Shown one piece after another: positions 22,524-33,829 of a stretch of DNA of 64,000 nt. Both the position numbers and the translations under genes were made by a program. The DNA is from Dactylonectria macrodidyma. Lineage: Eukaryota; Ascomycota; Sordariomycetes; Hypocreales; Nectriaceae. The stretch lies in assembly GCA_020744425.1 (NCBI GenBank), contig JAGMUV010000032.1:248001-312000 (forward strand), read 5' to 3'. Below the pieces are notes generated by a model. That model did no database searches and was not told where the DNA came from. It worked only from the letters and a program-made list of their open reading frames with translations. Position 1 is the stretch's first letter. The number at the start of each line of letters is the position of its first letter.

Positions 22524-22613
22524 AACCGGTGAAGAGAGGGTGGAACCTGCTGACTGAGGAGTATGCAGGAAGTCAGGCAACGAATAGCCGCAGCCACTTC
22601 CACCGCGCTAGCG
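22524..22613 (+). repeat. 90-bp direct repeat, copy 2
   Basis: This is the partner of 22299-22388. The 135-bp interval between the copies contains CACCGCCCGTTAATCCC and no gene. Confidence 0.75.
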
Positions 22614-22619
22614 TGAGCT

Positions 22620-23900
22620 CCTGTACAGCCCCTGTGCCATTTTGTGTTGTCATCGCATTATTGGGGACTGAGACATGACAGCCTGATGTGCTTTGGCAAG
22701 AGCTGCTACTTCAGCCAATCTTAATCACAAACGGAGAGATGCAGCGTATCCCTGGCGGGTTTGAGTAGTACAAATACGCTTAATGCTTTCAAGTGCAGAG
22801 AAACTAATGTGTGCATGTCGTGGGCGGCCATATGCATATCCATCGCCAAATTTAAACATCTACCGGTAGTAATTAATTAGCCCCACGGTCTTAAGCCACA
22901 TTGCCAAGACACACCTGTGTGTGTATGTGTGTGTATGTGTGTGTCGAGTGATGATCTTGCGGTCTAGAACTATAGTCTCGGTCCGGGCCCCCGCAGCTTG
23001 CGCCGGCGCCCGTTTGCTCAGCAGTGCGCTGGCTGACTTGGTTGCATGGAGGAGAGAAGTAACAAGAGGGATGGGAGGGATCCTTCGATTACCGAAGTTG
23101 TATGGGTAATGTGCAAGCTGGTAACGACAGCGTTTGCCGACTATCCTGGCAGCCCGGTACGCTACTTCTTAGGGACCCCTAGGGACTTCAAGGACTCCTG
23201 TGACTCAGGTCTTTTGGTTCAATAGTGCAAATCAAGCCGCGTCAATTAGACCCTAGCTGCGACATCGCCGGCTAGGTAAACCAGTGTCGCGGAGCTCGAA
23301 TCTGATGTTAGAATTGATTTTTAGGTGTGTAGCGACCAAGCAGTGCGTTTGCGGCTCTGTAGATGCTTTTAGAGCCTCCCGATAGGTGATCTTGGTGCTG
23401 GTTATGGAGTTTTGGAAAAGAAGCATCGCACGTCGAAATGTCAGTCCTCGGCCGAACCGATGATAAAAACATATCGTCCGCATTGGCCAGACTTAGCTAG
23501 CCACATTTGCGCAGAGGTGGGTTCGGTCAAGGCCACGATGGTATTCATTTCATCCAGACCCAGCCACACGCCACAATAATGTCTTAGCTGGTGCAGTTGA
23601 AGGTTTTTTGGCCCACGTCCTCACCAAAAAGGCGCCATAATGACCACTCAGATCGATAATGCGCCGCCACTTTCTGCACGAATGGGAAGTGTCACTTTCA
23701 GCTGATTCTCCTTGGAAATATGCACTCACACCGTTCTACATCAGCCTCTTTCGGAGAAGTCGACACACACGAAGCTCTTCATGTAGCCCCCATTTAACTT
23801 CTCAGCCCCCGACTTTAGGGTCATGCCAGTCCCAAAAGAAGTTCACCACTCCAACAAGATAGACTGAAATCTACCTAGACAGCTTCCGCCTATTACAGCC
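22620..23900. other. Gene-free stretch with a GT-rich microsatellite
   Basis: A (GTGTGTAT)n run lies at 22914-22945. The remainder has only short uninformative ORFs. I see no conserved gene. Confidence 0.5.
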
Positions 23901-23929
23901 CCAAAATCGCCTCGAGCATCTGAATTCCC

Positions 23930-24133
23930 ATGCGACACGCTATGATGATCCCCGCCGCTAGCCTCAGCCTGCTCGTTGCTGCTAGGGCTGCCAACGCCGC
24001 CCTCCGAGATGCCAACTTCACCGCGCTCTGCGAACATGTCCGAACCACATCCATTGCCCACAATTCCTCCTTAGGGAATCGCACGACGTATGTGTGTGGC
24101 CAGGACTATGCTAAACACACACTCCCGGCCTGA
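23930..24133 (+). CDS. Possible small secreted protein (67 aa)
   Basis: The frame opens MRHAMMIPAASLSLLVAARA, a convincing signal peptide ending at AANA, followed by about 45 residues with two Cys and three N-glycosylation sequons (NFT, NSS, NRT). It ends TLPA then TGA. It resembles a small secreted protein or the first exon of a larger secreted protein; no second exon was identified. No family recognised. Confidence 0.35.
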   Translation: MRHAMMIPAASLSLLVAARAANAALRDANFTALCEHVRTTSIAHNSSLGNRTTYVCGQDYAKHTLPA

Positions 24134-25050
24134 TGAGAGTTCAGAAGCTGTTAGATTTAAAACAATTACTTTAGCATGCTAGCAAAGTGTACCAGCTGAG
24201 TCGTCCCTTTGGCCGCCCGCTGCAGACACGACCTGATCTATCCTTCTATATAGGGTATAGAGGAGACATCACCACGCAGATGGCTGAAATAAGAGACTGG
24301 AATTGCCCGTAAGCCTATTTCCTCAACTACTAGTCTGTAAAACGCATTGAATCTATTATATTGTGCTCTCTATGCTAGTGTCTAAAATGGCTCTGCTAGC
24401 TGAAGATGTCATGATGGATAAGAATTATTGCAGCCTTTGAGCATGAACCCTTCCCATTGTTTAATCAGAAGCGGGATTACTGCCGTGATCCGCTGATGCC
24501 TCATGGCGCTGCTTGTCAGGGCTGAGCTTCGCATATCGAGTTGTGTGCATCAATATGATAGCGAATGGTTTGCGAACCGGACACTATGTTACACCTGATG
24601 CTGCCAGTTGGCAACTGGACTGGCAGAAGGTCACCGCGCGGGCTCGCTACTAGTCCGCGGTACACACTTCAGGCCGACCCAGGGACAGAGCGCCTGAACC
24701 CAAAAGGGAGTTTTAGAACAGTGTCCCTTCTCGCCCACCGTAAAAGACGCAGACCACTTGGGATGGGACCCAATAGAAAGCGGGCGGCCCGCGCCGACTC
24801 TCTCCTCAATAATGTCGCGGCGCAGCCACCACAGGGAGGACCCAATGGCCTGTTCTCGATGTTGGTGGCCTGCTGCTGTGGAACACCAACCGACTGCCGA
24901 GAAGCCTTCTTTGGGTCAGGCGGGACGCTTACAATACATGCCTCGCCACGTACACACCGCTCAGGAAATTTCAGCTCTGGAAGTGTTACACAACAGCCCA
25001 CGATTACATTATTAATAGACAGCAATCCCTTACTAATTATTACAGCAATC
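24134..25050. other. No supportable gene
   Basis: A 240-codon frame at 24565-25287 has no family motif, and its 3' half is antiphase to LINE RNase H sequence. I do not call it. Nothing else was recognised. Confidence 0.5.
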
Positions 25051-25057
25051 AACCGGG

Positions 25058-25270
25058 GGCAAAGAGTATGTAGGCACAGCCACCACCTCTACAGTATACG
25101 CAGCAGAGCTCAAGGGACTAGTATTAGCATTGCATATGCTACTCGATATACATTTAACAGTCATCACCCCCGGCAAGTGTGTCATATTTACCGACAACCA
25201 GGCCGCCATCCAAGCGATACGGAACCCCAAGTGTCCGTCGAGGCAGTGTCTCCTAGTGGAGGCTATCTAG
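25058..25270 (+). pseudogene. LINE RNase H domain fragment (Tad1/I-like)
   Basis: The frame reads [20 protein letters not shown], then [20 protein letters not shown], matching the RNase H domain of fungal LINEs (Glu in AAEL, Asp in TDNQAAI). It is cut off by TAG at 25268 and surrounded by non-homologous sequence. A second LINE piece lies at 27846. Confidence 0.75.
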
Positions 25271-25271
25271 C

Positions 25272-25916
25272 ACTCGACGAGCTCTAAAGCTAAGGGTGGG
25301 AGGTGCAATGTGCCAACCGTCCCACGGCACGGATGCCGCTGGAGTGTTGCGCAATGCGTCACGGCAGGGGAGAGCCAAGCGAGCAAGCAAACGAGAGTTT
25401 GGAAGTGACGAGAAAGAGGTGCTCGTCAAAGTGAGAAGGGATCGGCAAAGAATGAGAGAGGGCAGTGAGACAGCAGCCCTACGGAGTAGTGCCTAGCATA
25501 CCGGTTCGGCCCTTGTGATGCGAGCCTGATTCAGAATTAGAAACGGAAAAAACCTAACTTGTCCAAGACCGACTTTGAGTGGCACGAAGCCGAGGATTGT
25601 TTGACTAGTTAGTAACCAATCATGTCTACCGCTATGGGCCAATGCCAACAGCTGAATTTCCTTGCCGCCACTATTGACATCGAAAAGTGCCGTGGCTTTT
25701 ATAATCCCTGGCCCAACCTATCACATAAGTCACGGCATTTTAGCTCCTCGATGGTCTGGTAAGTAGCCCGTTCTAGATTCATAAATCAAGTCGCAGGTGT
25801 CTCAGTACGGTCCCATACTTATTAAACAATCAAGTCCCAGGCAAAGTCCGTCTTCCTTTAGTGCCTCTTCCACTTTTACTCGGCATCAGTCACAAGTTCC
25901 CTTCGTCCAAGCAAAG
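25272..25916. other. Degraded LINE tail and promoter side of the next gene
   Basis: Bases 25272-25320 resemble the continuation of the LINE frame with stops. The rest is unassigned up to the membrane protein start at 25917. Confidence 0.4.
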
Positions 25917-26999
25917 ATGGAACAGCCTCATCGTCCTTATAGCACCATCCACACAAGTGGCCCCTTGGACACGTTCGATATTGTACCGCTGACAACAGTC
26001 TGGTCCGCCCCAGAGGACTGCCCCTCAATTTTGCAGTTTGAATACGTCGAGTCGTCGTCGTCGTGCTATCCGCCCGACTACTCGGCTGTCTTTTATTACG
26101 ACCGCTTCTACTCGCCCGGCATCTGCCCAGACGGGTACACCTCTGGATGCAAGCCGACAGATACAGACTACGGTCCTATTCGATCCACTGAGACAGCAGC
26201 GATTTGTGTTCCTAGGTAGGCTATCAGGCGACATCCTTCTGTGCTTTTCCATGTCAATCTCAAATACTAATCAGTATTGTATGACAATAGTTCGTACTCC
26301 TGCTCCTCCGGCTTCCAGGCTCACGCTATCTCCGCCTCTGGCGACAACACAGACCACGTACCGGCATTCCAAATCCGATGGGCCGAGTCTGACCTCTCCG
26401 TGCTCGAAACACCGCCCGTGACGACTGCCGACCCGCCTTCGGAGGCGTCACGCTCCACCGCCACAGTCATCGGCACGGCTTCGACAGAGAGTAAATCCTC
26501 GCCGAGCTCCCCGAGCCTCTCCACTAGTACAGTAGCGGGTATAGCTGTCGCATCTGCGGCCATTGTCGCCATCATCGCGGCTTTCCTATTTTTCTTATTT
26601 CAGAGGCGAGTTCTTCACGCTTCCCAGAAAGACCAAGGCCCGGCTCCGCAGCAGCAGCCTTATGTCTGGATGCCGGAGCTCGAAACGCCAGCGCAGCCCG
26701 TTAGTGCCGTGGCGGCCCCAAAGCAACCGTACGTCAGCGGTACAATCCCCGAGTTAGAGCCGCGTGAGAAAAGTCCTCCGGCTGGTAATATAGGTGGCGG
26801 GGTCGCGTATATGCCGGCGAATGCTCGTGGTAGCGGAATGGCACCGGAGTTGCCTTTTGATAGTAGGATACCGGAGTACGGAACGCATGTTACTCAGGAT
26901 ATGGGGGCCAGGCATGAGCTTGTCGTGCAGGAGAGGTCGGTTGTGGAAATGGACGGGTCGTCGCCCCAGGGCGGTGTCACTAGAAATGAGCTGTCTTGA
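25917..26999 (+). CDS. Single-pass membrane protein with Cys-rich extracellular domain (335 aa)
   Basis: Exons 25917-26215 and 26291-26999 are joined by a 75-nt intron that splices ICVP to SSYSCSSGF. The N-terminal ~190 residues are Ser/Thr/Cys-rich (VPLTTVWSAPEDC, SPGICPDGYTSGC). A transmembrane helix follows (VAGIAVASAAIVAIIAAFLF) and then a basic stop-transfer (FQRR). The ~100-residue cytoplasmic tail is rich in Pro and Glu (VWMPELETP, TIPELEPREK). This layout is common among fungal cell-surface proteins of unknown role. The start is the ATG before EQPHRPYST; no cleaved signal peptide is obvious, so a missing upstream exon is possible. No lesions. Confidence 0.7.
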
Positions 27000-27840
27000 G
27001 TGCCTACATCAGGCTGTTGGGTAAGTTTCAGGGGTATTAATAGGAATTTTGCATGATATAGGGTTTAGGCTTGCCAACTATTAGCTGGTTAACGATTCCC
27101 GCCCAATCTCTAGGTGCGTTCGGTAGCAAAATTCGAATGTAAATAGTGTTGAAAGAAGGATATGAGACGTTGGCACTAATACGGTATGATAACAGTTTTG
27201 GGATATAAATGTAAGCGCAGGCCGACCGTCCCTAAAATCTCCTTTATCACTGCCAACGATGGGCATGGCGAGCCTGCACAGGCTCATCCCACCGGCCCGC
27301 ATGTAGTGCCCCCCCCCGACATAATCCTCGGGCAGCAAGCCATGTCGGTCATTTGTGTACCTAGGTGAACTCTGGCAGCGGTCAGGCATGGTGACGTTTC
27401 TGCAGAGCGCTGACGAGCGGCGGATGATGACGATATTACCTACACATGTGGAACCTGGACCCCATGTACAAAGAATAACGTCGTGGCCAGCGAGAGGCCC
27501 ACAACATAGCGTAGTGTACGGTGTTCATTTGAACGTGATGTCTCGTAGCACGAACTCGCCCTCCTCTTGCTTCTTGACCATCTAGCCCTTCATCATCCCC
27601 TCGAGACAGCAGTCGGCTGCACCATCGAGATCAGGTAGATCCAACACACACAGGGATAGACGGAAATGAAAGGTTATAGGGTGGAGAGAATAGGGGGTCG
27701 GACCGAGGGCGGACCCACCACCAGAGCTCTATTCACTAAGGTTAACCATCAAAATGTAGGCACACAAAAAGGCACAGGCCAGCTTGGAGGTCAAGTGGCA
27801 TAATGAGATAAGAGGCAGGATGACCTATCTATACACACCA
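27000..27840. other. Gene-free spacer
   Basis: It contains the likely 3' UTR of the membrane protein gene and a C9 run near 27311. No conserved frame was recognised. Confidence 0.4.
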
Positions 27841-27845
27841 TAGCC

Positions 27846-28160
27846 GACAGCCAAGATCCTACGGCTCCATAACCGACTGACCAAGAGGCAGGGCGCCTTG
27901 CTGGTCCAGCTCCGGACCGAAATGATTGGACTACGGGCCTTCCTCTTCAATAGAAGGGTCCGTCAGGTAACACCCGGACTGCAGCTGCGACGAGGGACGT
28001 CAGACTGTCACCCACATCCTGCTACGGTGTCGGAGGCACCGAGAGCTACGGCAGCAGGAACTAGGACAACATCCAGGACGCAACAACCTCCGGATACTAC
28101 TGACTGTGCGCAAGACGGCCCAGGCGGCCGTCAAGTTTATGGAACAGACTAAGATCCCAG
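27846..28160 (+). pseudogene. LINE C-terminal fragment with CCHC-like motif, frameshifted
   Basis: The frame reads TAKILRLHNRLTKRQGALLV, then QLRTEMIGLRAFLFNRRV. After a frame change near 27970 it continues as CSCDEGRQTVTHILLRC, the CxCxxxxQTxxHxxxxC signature that follows RNase H in fungal LINEs. It ends TVRKTAQAAVKFMEQT. It probably comes from the same family as the RNase H piece at 25058, although a host-type gene lies between them. Confidence 0.75.
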
Positions 28161-28659
28161 GGCCATGAAGGACCGGAATACCTGAATAGGCGACGCCGAG
28201 CATGAGGGGAGAATGGAGGTACGAGGAAGCAGAGTACGGGGCGTCAGCCTCAAAGGATTATGCCCACTGGAGGAACTTAGCGAGCGCGGCGCGGAGAGTC
28301 GGGGCTACCAACCAGGAGCTCGAAAGCAAAGCACGACGAACGCGAGCAATGGACGAGTTCCTGGCCGACCATGCAAATATATGGCGAGCAGGCCGACTGT
28401 GTCTTGCAGCAGCGGCCTCATCGAGACGTCGCTAGGCTGGCGACGCTCAGCGCCCATTGCTACTAACCTATGTATCACCTCGTGCGGTGCGCTGTCGCCC
28501 CAGCTTTGAGGAACTTCAGGAGATGGCCCAGAGATGCCTAGAGATACCAGATGATGGAGAACAGGAAGAGAAATGTTAGCTTCGGAGACTGTGAGGCTAC
28601 GAGCACCTGGTTGGTACGGTTGACTGTAACTCAAACTGTTCCAAAACCCAAAATTCAAT

Positions 28660-29745
28660 CGGCACACTCTAGGGGTGAATAAAATTTTCTGCCTATCGCA
28701 TATCTGTTATCGCGATACCCCGCCTACAGCTATCTCTTTTTTTTTCTTCCTTACCTCCTCATTTTCTGGTACGCACAGCTCAATATGCCTTTTCGACGCT
28801 TCCACGGCCTTCGTAATAGGTTTTTACTATTAAAAACATCCGCGAAGGGTATATGTTATGGCAGCTATTGCCCGTTTTCTCTCTGTGTTGACACACATGA
28901 TTTTCAGTGGCACTAACCTGATTTCAACTAGATCCTTGCATAAAACTACCCCATACGGATATATACGAACCCGATTGGTACCGAACAACCCCGAACAGGC
29001 CTGATCACTTCCGACCGCCCCCGTTATTGATCAGGCTAGTACCATACCTCCCATGGTCGAGTACAAGCTGTCCAGCACGATCAATTGCCAAAGCCGTCCC
29101 TGCGGCCGCGACCATCGCTGACGACGATACGCAGCTTCCAGAATGCGATCCCTAACTGTGACGGTCAAGGTTTCCACACTAGTAAACCGTGATCGGACTG
29201 GTTTATGTTGGCAGTTGTACCTGGGTGTATGCTGAGAGGCGGTGTTGTCACGTCTGGTAATGTCAAGTAGATCTTGAGTAACCAAATTGAATTGAAAGCT
29301 GACGAAACTAGATAGACATAGGAAATGTGCGAATGAGCGAAACTATGTACTTATTTCGTTTCTTGTCGGACCGTGACGATCCGCGTAAGTGCGCGCTCCA
29401 GTCATTATGGGTCCTCGGTTCGAGGTTACTCCGTTCTGCGACGCCGCGCCGTTCCCATCGTACCATCAGTCGGCGTGCATCGTAACACTTGCCTCACTGC
29501 CAAGTCAGCCCTGATCTTCCGAGCGCGACAAGTTCAAGATATGTATAGTTTTTACTCACACGTATTCACTTGATTGGGCTCATATAATACTATAACTATT
29601 TTACTTTGCAATTTAATCTTAATCTCTTGTGAAGATATGGTATTCAAGCGCTGGCGCTTAGTCACCTATAGGGTAGCTTTGATCTAAAATTCACTTCTGC
29701 CTTTTTAAAATTAAAAATCTTCCCCTTTTTTATTACACCATAAAA
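28660..29745. other. Non-coding 5' region of transposon A
   Basis: About 1.1 kb lies between the left TIR and the transposase start. It has a T-run near 28738 and no convincing frame. It is longer than the corresponding interval at the other end and could hide a further nested insertion, which I could not delimit. Confidence 0.4.
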
Positions 29746-31347
29746 ATGCCTCGGCCTACAATTGACATTTCCCACCTCCGTCAGGAGCTTACAATCCTAT
29801 ACGAGGATAATTTGACCTACCAGGCTATTATCCAGTCTCTTTCCCGCAATTATAGCATTGAACTCGGCCGCACTACTCTCTACCGGATCTTCAAGGAATG
29901 GGGCCTTTCCCGGCAAGTCCGAACAGAAATATCGCCACAGTTACTTGACCGTATCAAGCATATGTTTTTCAAGGATTGCTTGAAAGATAAGCTTATCCTT
30001 CGTCGTCTCCAAGACGAGGGTCATATAATTAGTATGGGTGGTCTACGAAGGATTCGCAAGGAAAATGGCATGTTCAGACGTCAAGACCCTGATCAATTAC
30101 AGATCGCCAAAGATCGTGCTCGATCATTCTTTGAGGAGCAGTCTCAAGTCTCCACAGCTATTCAGCACTATGGCCGCGGTTATCTTTATACATACATGCG
30201 CCAGCAGCACCATATAATCAGCCGCGATGCTCTCTATTCTACGTATAGAGAGTTTGCCCCAGAATCGGTTACTGAGCGGTGGGGAAAGGCACGATATCAT
30301 CGTCGTGATTTTAAGGTTGCTGGTCCAGACTGGGTTTGGTCTATTGACGGATATGACAAGCTAAAGCAGTGGGGATTTGAGATCTATGCCGGGATCGATG
30401 CATATGCTCGGTATATTACTTGGTTTTACTGTGGCTTTTCTGCTAGTACGAGCTGGAACGTGGCTGTTCAGTATCTTCATGTGTTAACCGAGCGTGGCAT
30501 GATGCCAAAAGCCTTGAGATCGGATCATGGCGGCGAAACCTCACTGATCTGTGGTATTCATTTCTATCTATCGGGCAATAGGAAGAAGAAGGTCGGGTCA
30601 CAGCTCGTACCTATCGAATTCCGCGATTGCTGGTATTTTGGGCGTAGCGTCCATAATACACGTATTGAGAGCTGGTGGCACCGGCTTTATCAAGCCCGAG
30701 GTGGCTTTTGGAGAGTAAGTACTAACTCAATATATCTATATAAGTGCTAACATCATTTATAGAAATACTTCCAATGGCTTACTGAGCATGGCCTCTTTGA
30801 TGGTGGCTCTATTGCTGATCGAGCCGCTATCTTGTATATCTACATGAATCCGATCCGACACGACTTGATCTCTTTTGTACATATGTGGAACAGCCATACG
30901 ATACGACGACAGCCTGGTCGACCTCACGTAAAGGAAGGTCAGCCTACAGTACTCTACCACGATCTCGATTCAACAGAAGCACGGAATTTTGCGGAAGAGA
31001 TCCCGCCCGATCGACTCCAAACCTGCCTTGAACTATTCCGAGGTGAGACATCAAGGCTCGACGACTTTCTACCTGAGACTACGATGACGATCTGCTCTGA
31101 TATCATTAGTCAGAGCATTGGGTCAGTTGCAGAGGTTCCATCTAATCCGCAGTTTCCCTGGATGGACGAGTATATGCTGTTAAGGTCAAAGCTCCGAGAG
31201 CATATCCAGAACAAGACAACGCCAGCTATTGAGTTACTACAACATCCGCAGCATGGTCGGGAGCGTCTAGCACAATTACTAGAAACCAGGGGTTTGGATA
31301 TTAACGTACTTGAGAACCTGATGGAAGGAGGAGATACGGAGAATTAA
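29746..31347 (+). CDS. Integrase-core DDE transposase A (IS3EU-like), 517 aa
   Basis: Exons 29746-30714 and 30763-31347 are separated by a 48-nt intron containing CTAAC, and splice FWR to KYFQWL. The N-terminus (residues 1-70) looks helix-turn-helix (LTYQAIIQSLS...RTTLYRIFKEW). The catalytic core has Asp201 in WVWSIDGYDKLKQWGF, Asp260 in RSDHGGET and Glu308 in HNTRIESWWHRLYQ, giving D-58-D-47-E spacing typical of rve/IS3-type integrases rather than Tc1 or hAT. The conserved C-terminal part contains MNPIRHDLISFVHMWNSHTI. It should cut and join the element's ends. No stop or frameshift was found, so it may be active. Its 3' end converges on the acidic protein gene, with 53 bp between the stops. 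Confidence 0.85.
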
Positions 31348-31400
31348 GTAGATTGAAGATAATGGTCTTGTTTGATAGGAAGTGTACAGCAACTTACGGT

Positions 31401-32561
31401 TCAAGACTTCTGTGTACGTTGGCGTGTTACCATTGTAAACTCTGGAATCTTAGAACCCTCTTGAGATGCCTCTGCCCAAATCGTATCCTGTACCCCACCT
31501 GCCTTGGTCTCATCTTCCAGCTCCTGGTCAAGAAAGTCCTCGGTAGTAAAACTATTATTATCCCGTACAAATAGATCACCCTCCAGAAGGTCATTCTCGG
31601 CCTTGACCGGGTTATTCCCGACCTTGACTAAGGGTTCTTGCTTTAGATCGAGCTTTATCTTAGCATCCCCTGACCGACTAGTGTCAATACTAGATATTCG
31701 CCTCCGCTTCCCCTTTCCTGTCTGAGATTTCTTGGGTTGTTTAGTCGGCGATGAGGATATAGGTTGAGTCGATCTGCCCCTACCCTTACGGGTAGGGGTA
31801 GGAGTGAACGGGTCTTCGTTGTCGGATGTGGCCTCGTACGGATAGAGGAGGATGAGACTAAACTTGAATGGCGATACTATCTTAGCATGGGTCTCGCGTA
31901 GGAAGTCGACTAGGGATGTAGTGTTGTAGATATTGTCTGGGAAGGTCGAGATACTTGATGCAACCCCTGTTGAACAGTTTGAGATAAGTTGCCAGTCGAG
32001 TCGAAGGTAATTGCTGTCTTTCGTAGCTGATCGGATGAGACTTTGTACGAATTCGGCATGATTCTCGAATTGCCGGACAGGATCAGTGATAAAACAATGC
32101 GTAATCCGGCTGACAAGATGGGGGCTTCCGGTCTGGTACTTTTTCGTCTGCAATAGCCCATGCGATGCGATCTTATACCCTGCGGTATAGAAGAAGATCG
32201 TTAGATCGAATGGTTGCGACTTGGGTGTCTTCCGTGTAGCTTGAGCATGCTGGCTACGGCTCTGATTCCCCTCGTTGATTGCCGTTGAAAGGTCGTCAGA
32301 TATAAGCCGGCCTCCCCCGGTGGGTATAAGCATTGCCGGGGCCGAGGCATGCTGGGAGATGTCCGAAGAGCCAGTGCTAGAAGGCAACTGGCCCTCATCC
32401 GTGAGGTCGATGGTGTCAATAGTCGCTCGGGGTTGGGAAGATCTTTGGGATTGAGAGGAAGAGAGGTTCTCGCCGCAATATAAACAAACTCGCCATTGCG
32501 GATTTGTTTGACGGATAACAGAATGAAGATAATTCGTACGCGAACAATGCTCAGAAGTCAT
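31401..32561 (-). CDS. Element A accessory protein: acidic, one CxxC, SUMO-interaction-like motif (386 aa)
   Basis: Starts MTSEHCSRTNYLHS. The N-terminus has YLHSVIRQTNPQWRVCLYCG with a CxxC pair, followed by TIDTIDLTDEGQLP, a hydrophobic stretch ahead of acidic residues that resembles a SUMO-interacting motif. A structured middle (SQPFDLTIFFYTAGYKIASH ... YPYEAT) precedes a basic, Ser/Lys-rich linker (GKGKRRR) and an acidic C-terminus ending FTMVTRQR. The homologue in copy B keeps all of these in order at much lower identity than the transposases. No known family was recognised. It is transcribed toward the transposase. A DNA- or partner-binding role in transposition is inference from constant association. 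Confidence 0.75.
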   Translation of the reverse strand: MTSEHCSRTNYLHSVIRQTNPQWRVCLYCGENLSSSQSQRSSQPRATIDTIDLTDEGQLPSSTGSSDISQHASAPAMLIPTGGGRLISDDLSTAINEGNQSRSQHAQATRKTPKSQPFDLTIFFYTAGYKIASHGLLQTKKYQTGSPHLVSRITHCFITDPVRQFENHAEFVQSLIRSATKDSNYLRLDWQLISNCSTGVASSISTFPDNIYNTTSLVDFLRETHAKIVSPFKFSLILLYPYEATSDNEDPFTPTPTRKGRGRSTQPISSSPTKQPKKSQTGKGKRRRISSIDTSRSGDAKIKLDLKQEPLVKVGNNPVKAENDLLEGDLFVRDNNSFTTEDFLDQELEDETKAGGVQDTIWAEASQEGSKIPEFTMVTRQRTQKS

Positions 32562-32738
32562 CGTTGAAAGATGATAAAATGAGATGGAAGAGTAGAGAAT
32601 CTGCGTACGCAGATTTTTACAGGCTAAATATTGTGCGTAAGCACTTGATTTGTTATCGCCCCTTCAGCCCTGGTTTAGTCTAGTCTGCGATGCGTGATTT
32701 TCTTCTCTAGTAGCGGCCGATTGTTGTAGTAACTCTGG

Positions 32739-33334
32739 TCATGCGTGATTTTTGTCCTTGGCCGCTGCTCGCTGTAGTAGCTCTTCCCCTAGAGCACGCC
32801 ACTGTATTGGCGTGATCGTACTTATGATATCTTCAAGTTTCTTGCTCTTTAAGGGTTTGCTTTTTGTATGCCCTGTATCCTCTTTAGTATCTATATAGTA
32901 TGCGATCTATACTTTAATCTTGGATACTTACTGTGGAAAGAACAGGTGATCCCACGGGATGAGTATGCGCAATTAGCGCAGGCGCCAGAAGCGATGCTAC
33001 TCTCAGTATAGCATCCCAGGAAGATCCCATTTCCCTTGGCGCAGTGGTGACAGGGGGTTTCCCGCTTTATCCCAAAGATAAAGATCAAGACAGCATCGAT
33101 ATTTTGCGTACGCGTAAGATCCAGCTTGGGAATGGATGACCGGCCTTGTCTTGATCTTGTGTTCAGCTGTAATAAGCGGTGAGGTCGGGGCGGCTCCTGG
33201 AACTTTAAGACTTTATGTGGTCGGATTAATTGTGCCTTGGCGAGAGCCCATGATGTTAACTCGAGGGGGTCTGTAGGTTGAGGCGCTGTGGGCGGGACAG
33301 TTGGAAGCGACGAGCTGGAATCTGGTGACGCCAT
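32739..33334 (-). CDS. Element A small Cys-rich protein, DUF3716-like (178 aa)
   Basis: Exons 33334-32932 and 32872-32739 are joined across a 59-nt intron (GTAAGT...ATACAG). The protein begins MASPDSSSSLP and has a core LTSWALAKAQLIRP ... RLLQLNTRSRQGRSS ... LDLTRTQNIDAVLIFIFG. The cysteine cluster follows: PCHHCAKGNGIFLGCY and SGACANCAYSSRGITCSFH. The C-x2-C...G-x-F-x2-C...GACANC pattern is that of the fungal DUF3716 family. The short C-terminal exon (ITPIQWRALGEELLQRAAA) is probably helical. The six Cys and two His suggest zinc binding. It sits between the acidic protein gene and the right TIR, as its homologue does in copy B. Confidence 0.75.
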
Positions 33335-33829
33335 GGCTGTAGTGGGTGATAATAAGGATTGCTTTTTCGATGCGGGTCATGCGAGGCATGTCTTTATTAC
33401 GGGGTCGTACGGGGCAGCATGTTTTCAGTACGGCTCGAGGCCTCATAAGATGAATTGAAAAATCTTATAAAGGGATTATTGCATTGTAGTGGATACGGTA
33501 GGGTACCCCTAGTAGGTGTTTTTGGGTTTTGGAACAGTTTGAGTTACAGTCAACCGTACCCCCTTGCAAAATTGCCTTTCGGTACGAAAGGTACGGTTGA
33601 CTGTAGGGCTCACTGTCTCAAAACCCCTTTTCCAAAAAATTTCATCATTAGAGCCACCCTAGCGTATCTACATATGCCTGAAAACCCCAATTACATGAAT
33701 ATTCAATTACAGCAAGATGAATATTCCATATACAAGGTCATACAACAATTTTTCCTCCTGTACACGTCATCTTTTCCCTGTCACATTCTCCATCAATACA
33801 TATCAGCAAAAACACCAACTGTATTACAT

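Larger units (their letters stand above)
28615..33558 (+). mobile_element. Three-gene DNA transposon, copy A (4.94 kb, 39-bp perfect TIRs)
   Basis: The left end TACGGTTGACTGTAACTC (28615) continues for 39 identical bases as an inverted copy of the right end (33520-33558). Internal sequence next to the TIRs also agrees partly (CTAGGGGT). A TA dinucleotide sits at both tips and may be the target duplication or part of the TIR. Inside are an integrase-like transposase (+), an acidic protein (-) and a small DUF3716-like protein (-). A second, diverged element of the same organisation begins 34 bp to the right in mirror orientation. Superfamily: closest by eye to eukaryotic IS3-like elements (IS3EU). 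This call needs a search. Confidence 0.75.

Noticed and set aside
24565..25287. 240-codon plus-strand ORF
   Set aside because: Its 3' part is out of frame with a genuine LINE RNase H fragment and the 5' part shows no conserved motif.
25296..25496. 66-codon plus-strand ORF
   Set aside because: Lies in degraded LINE sequence and has only charged low-complexity content.
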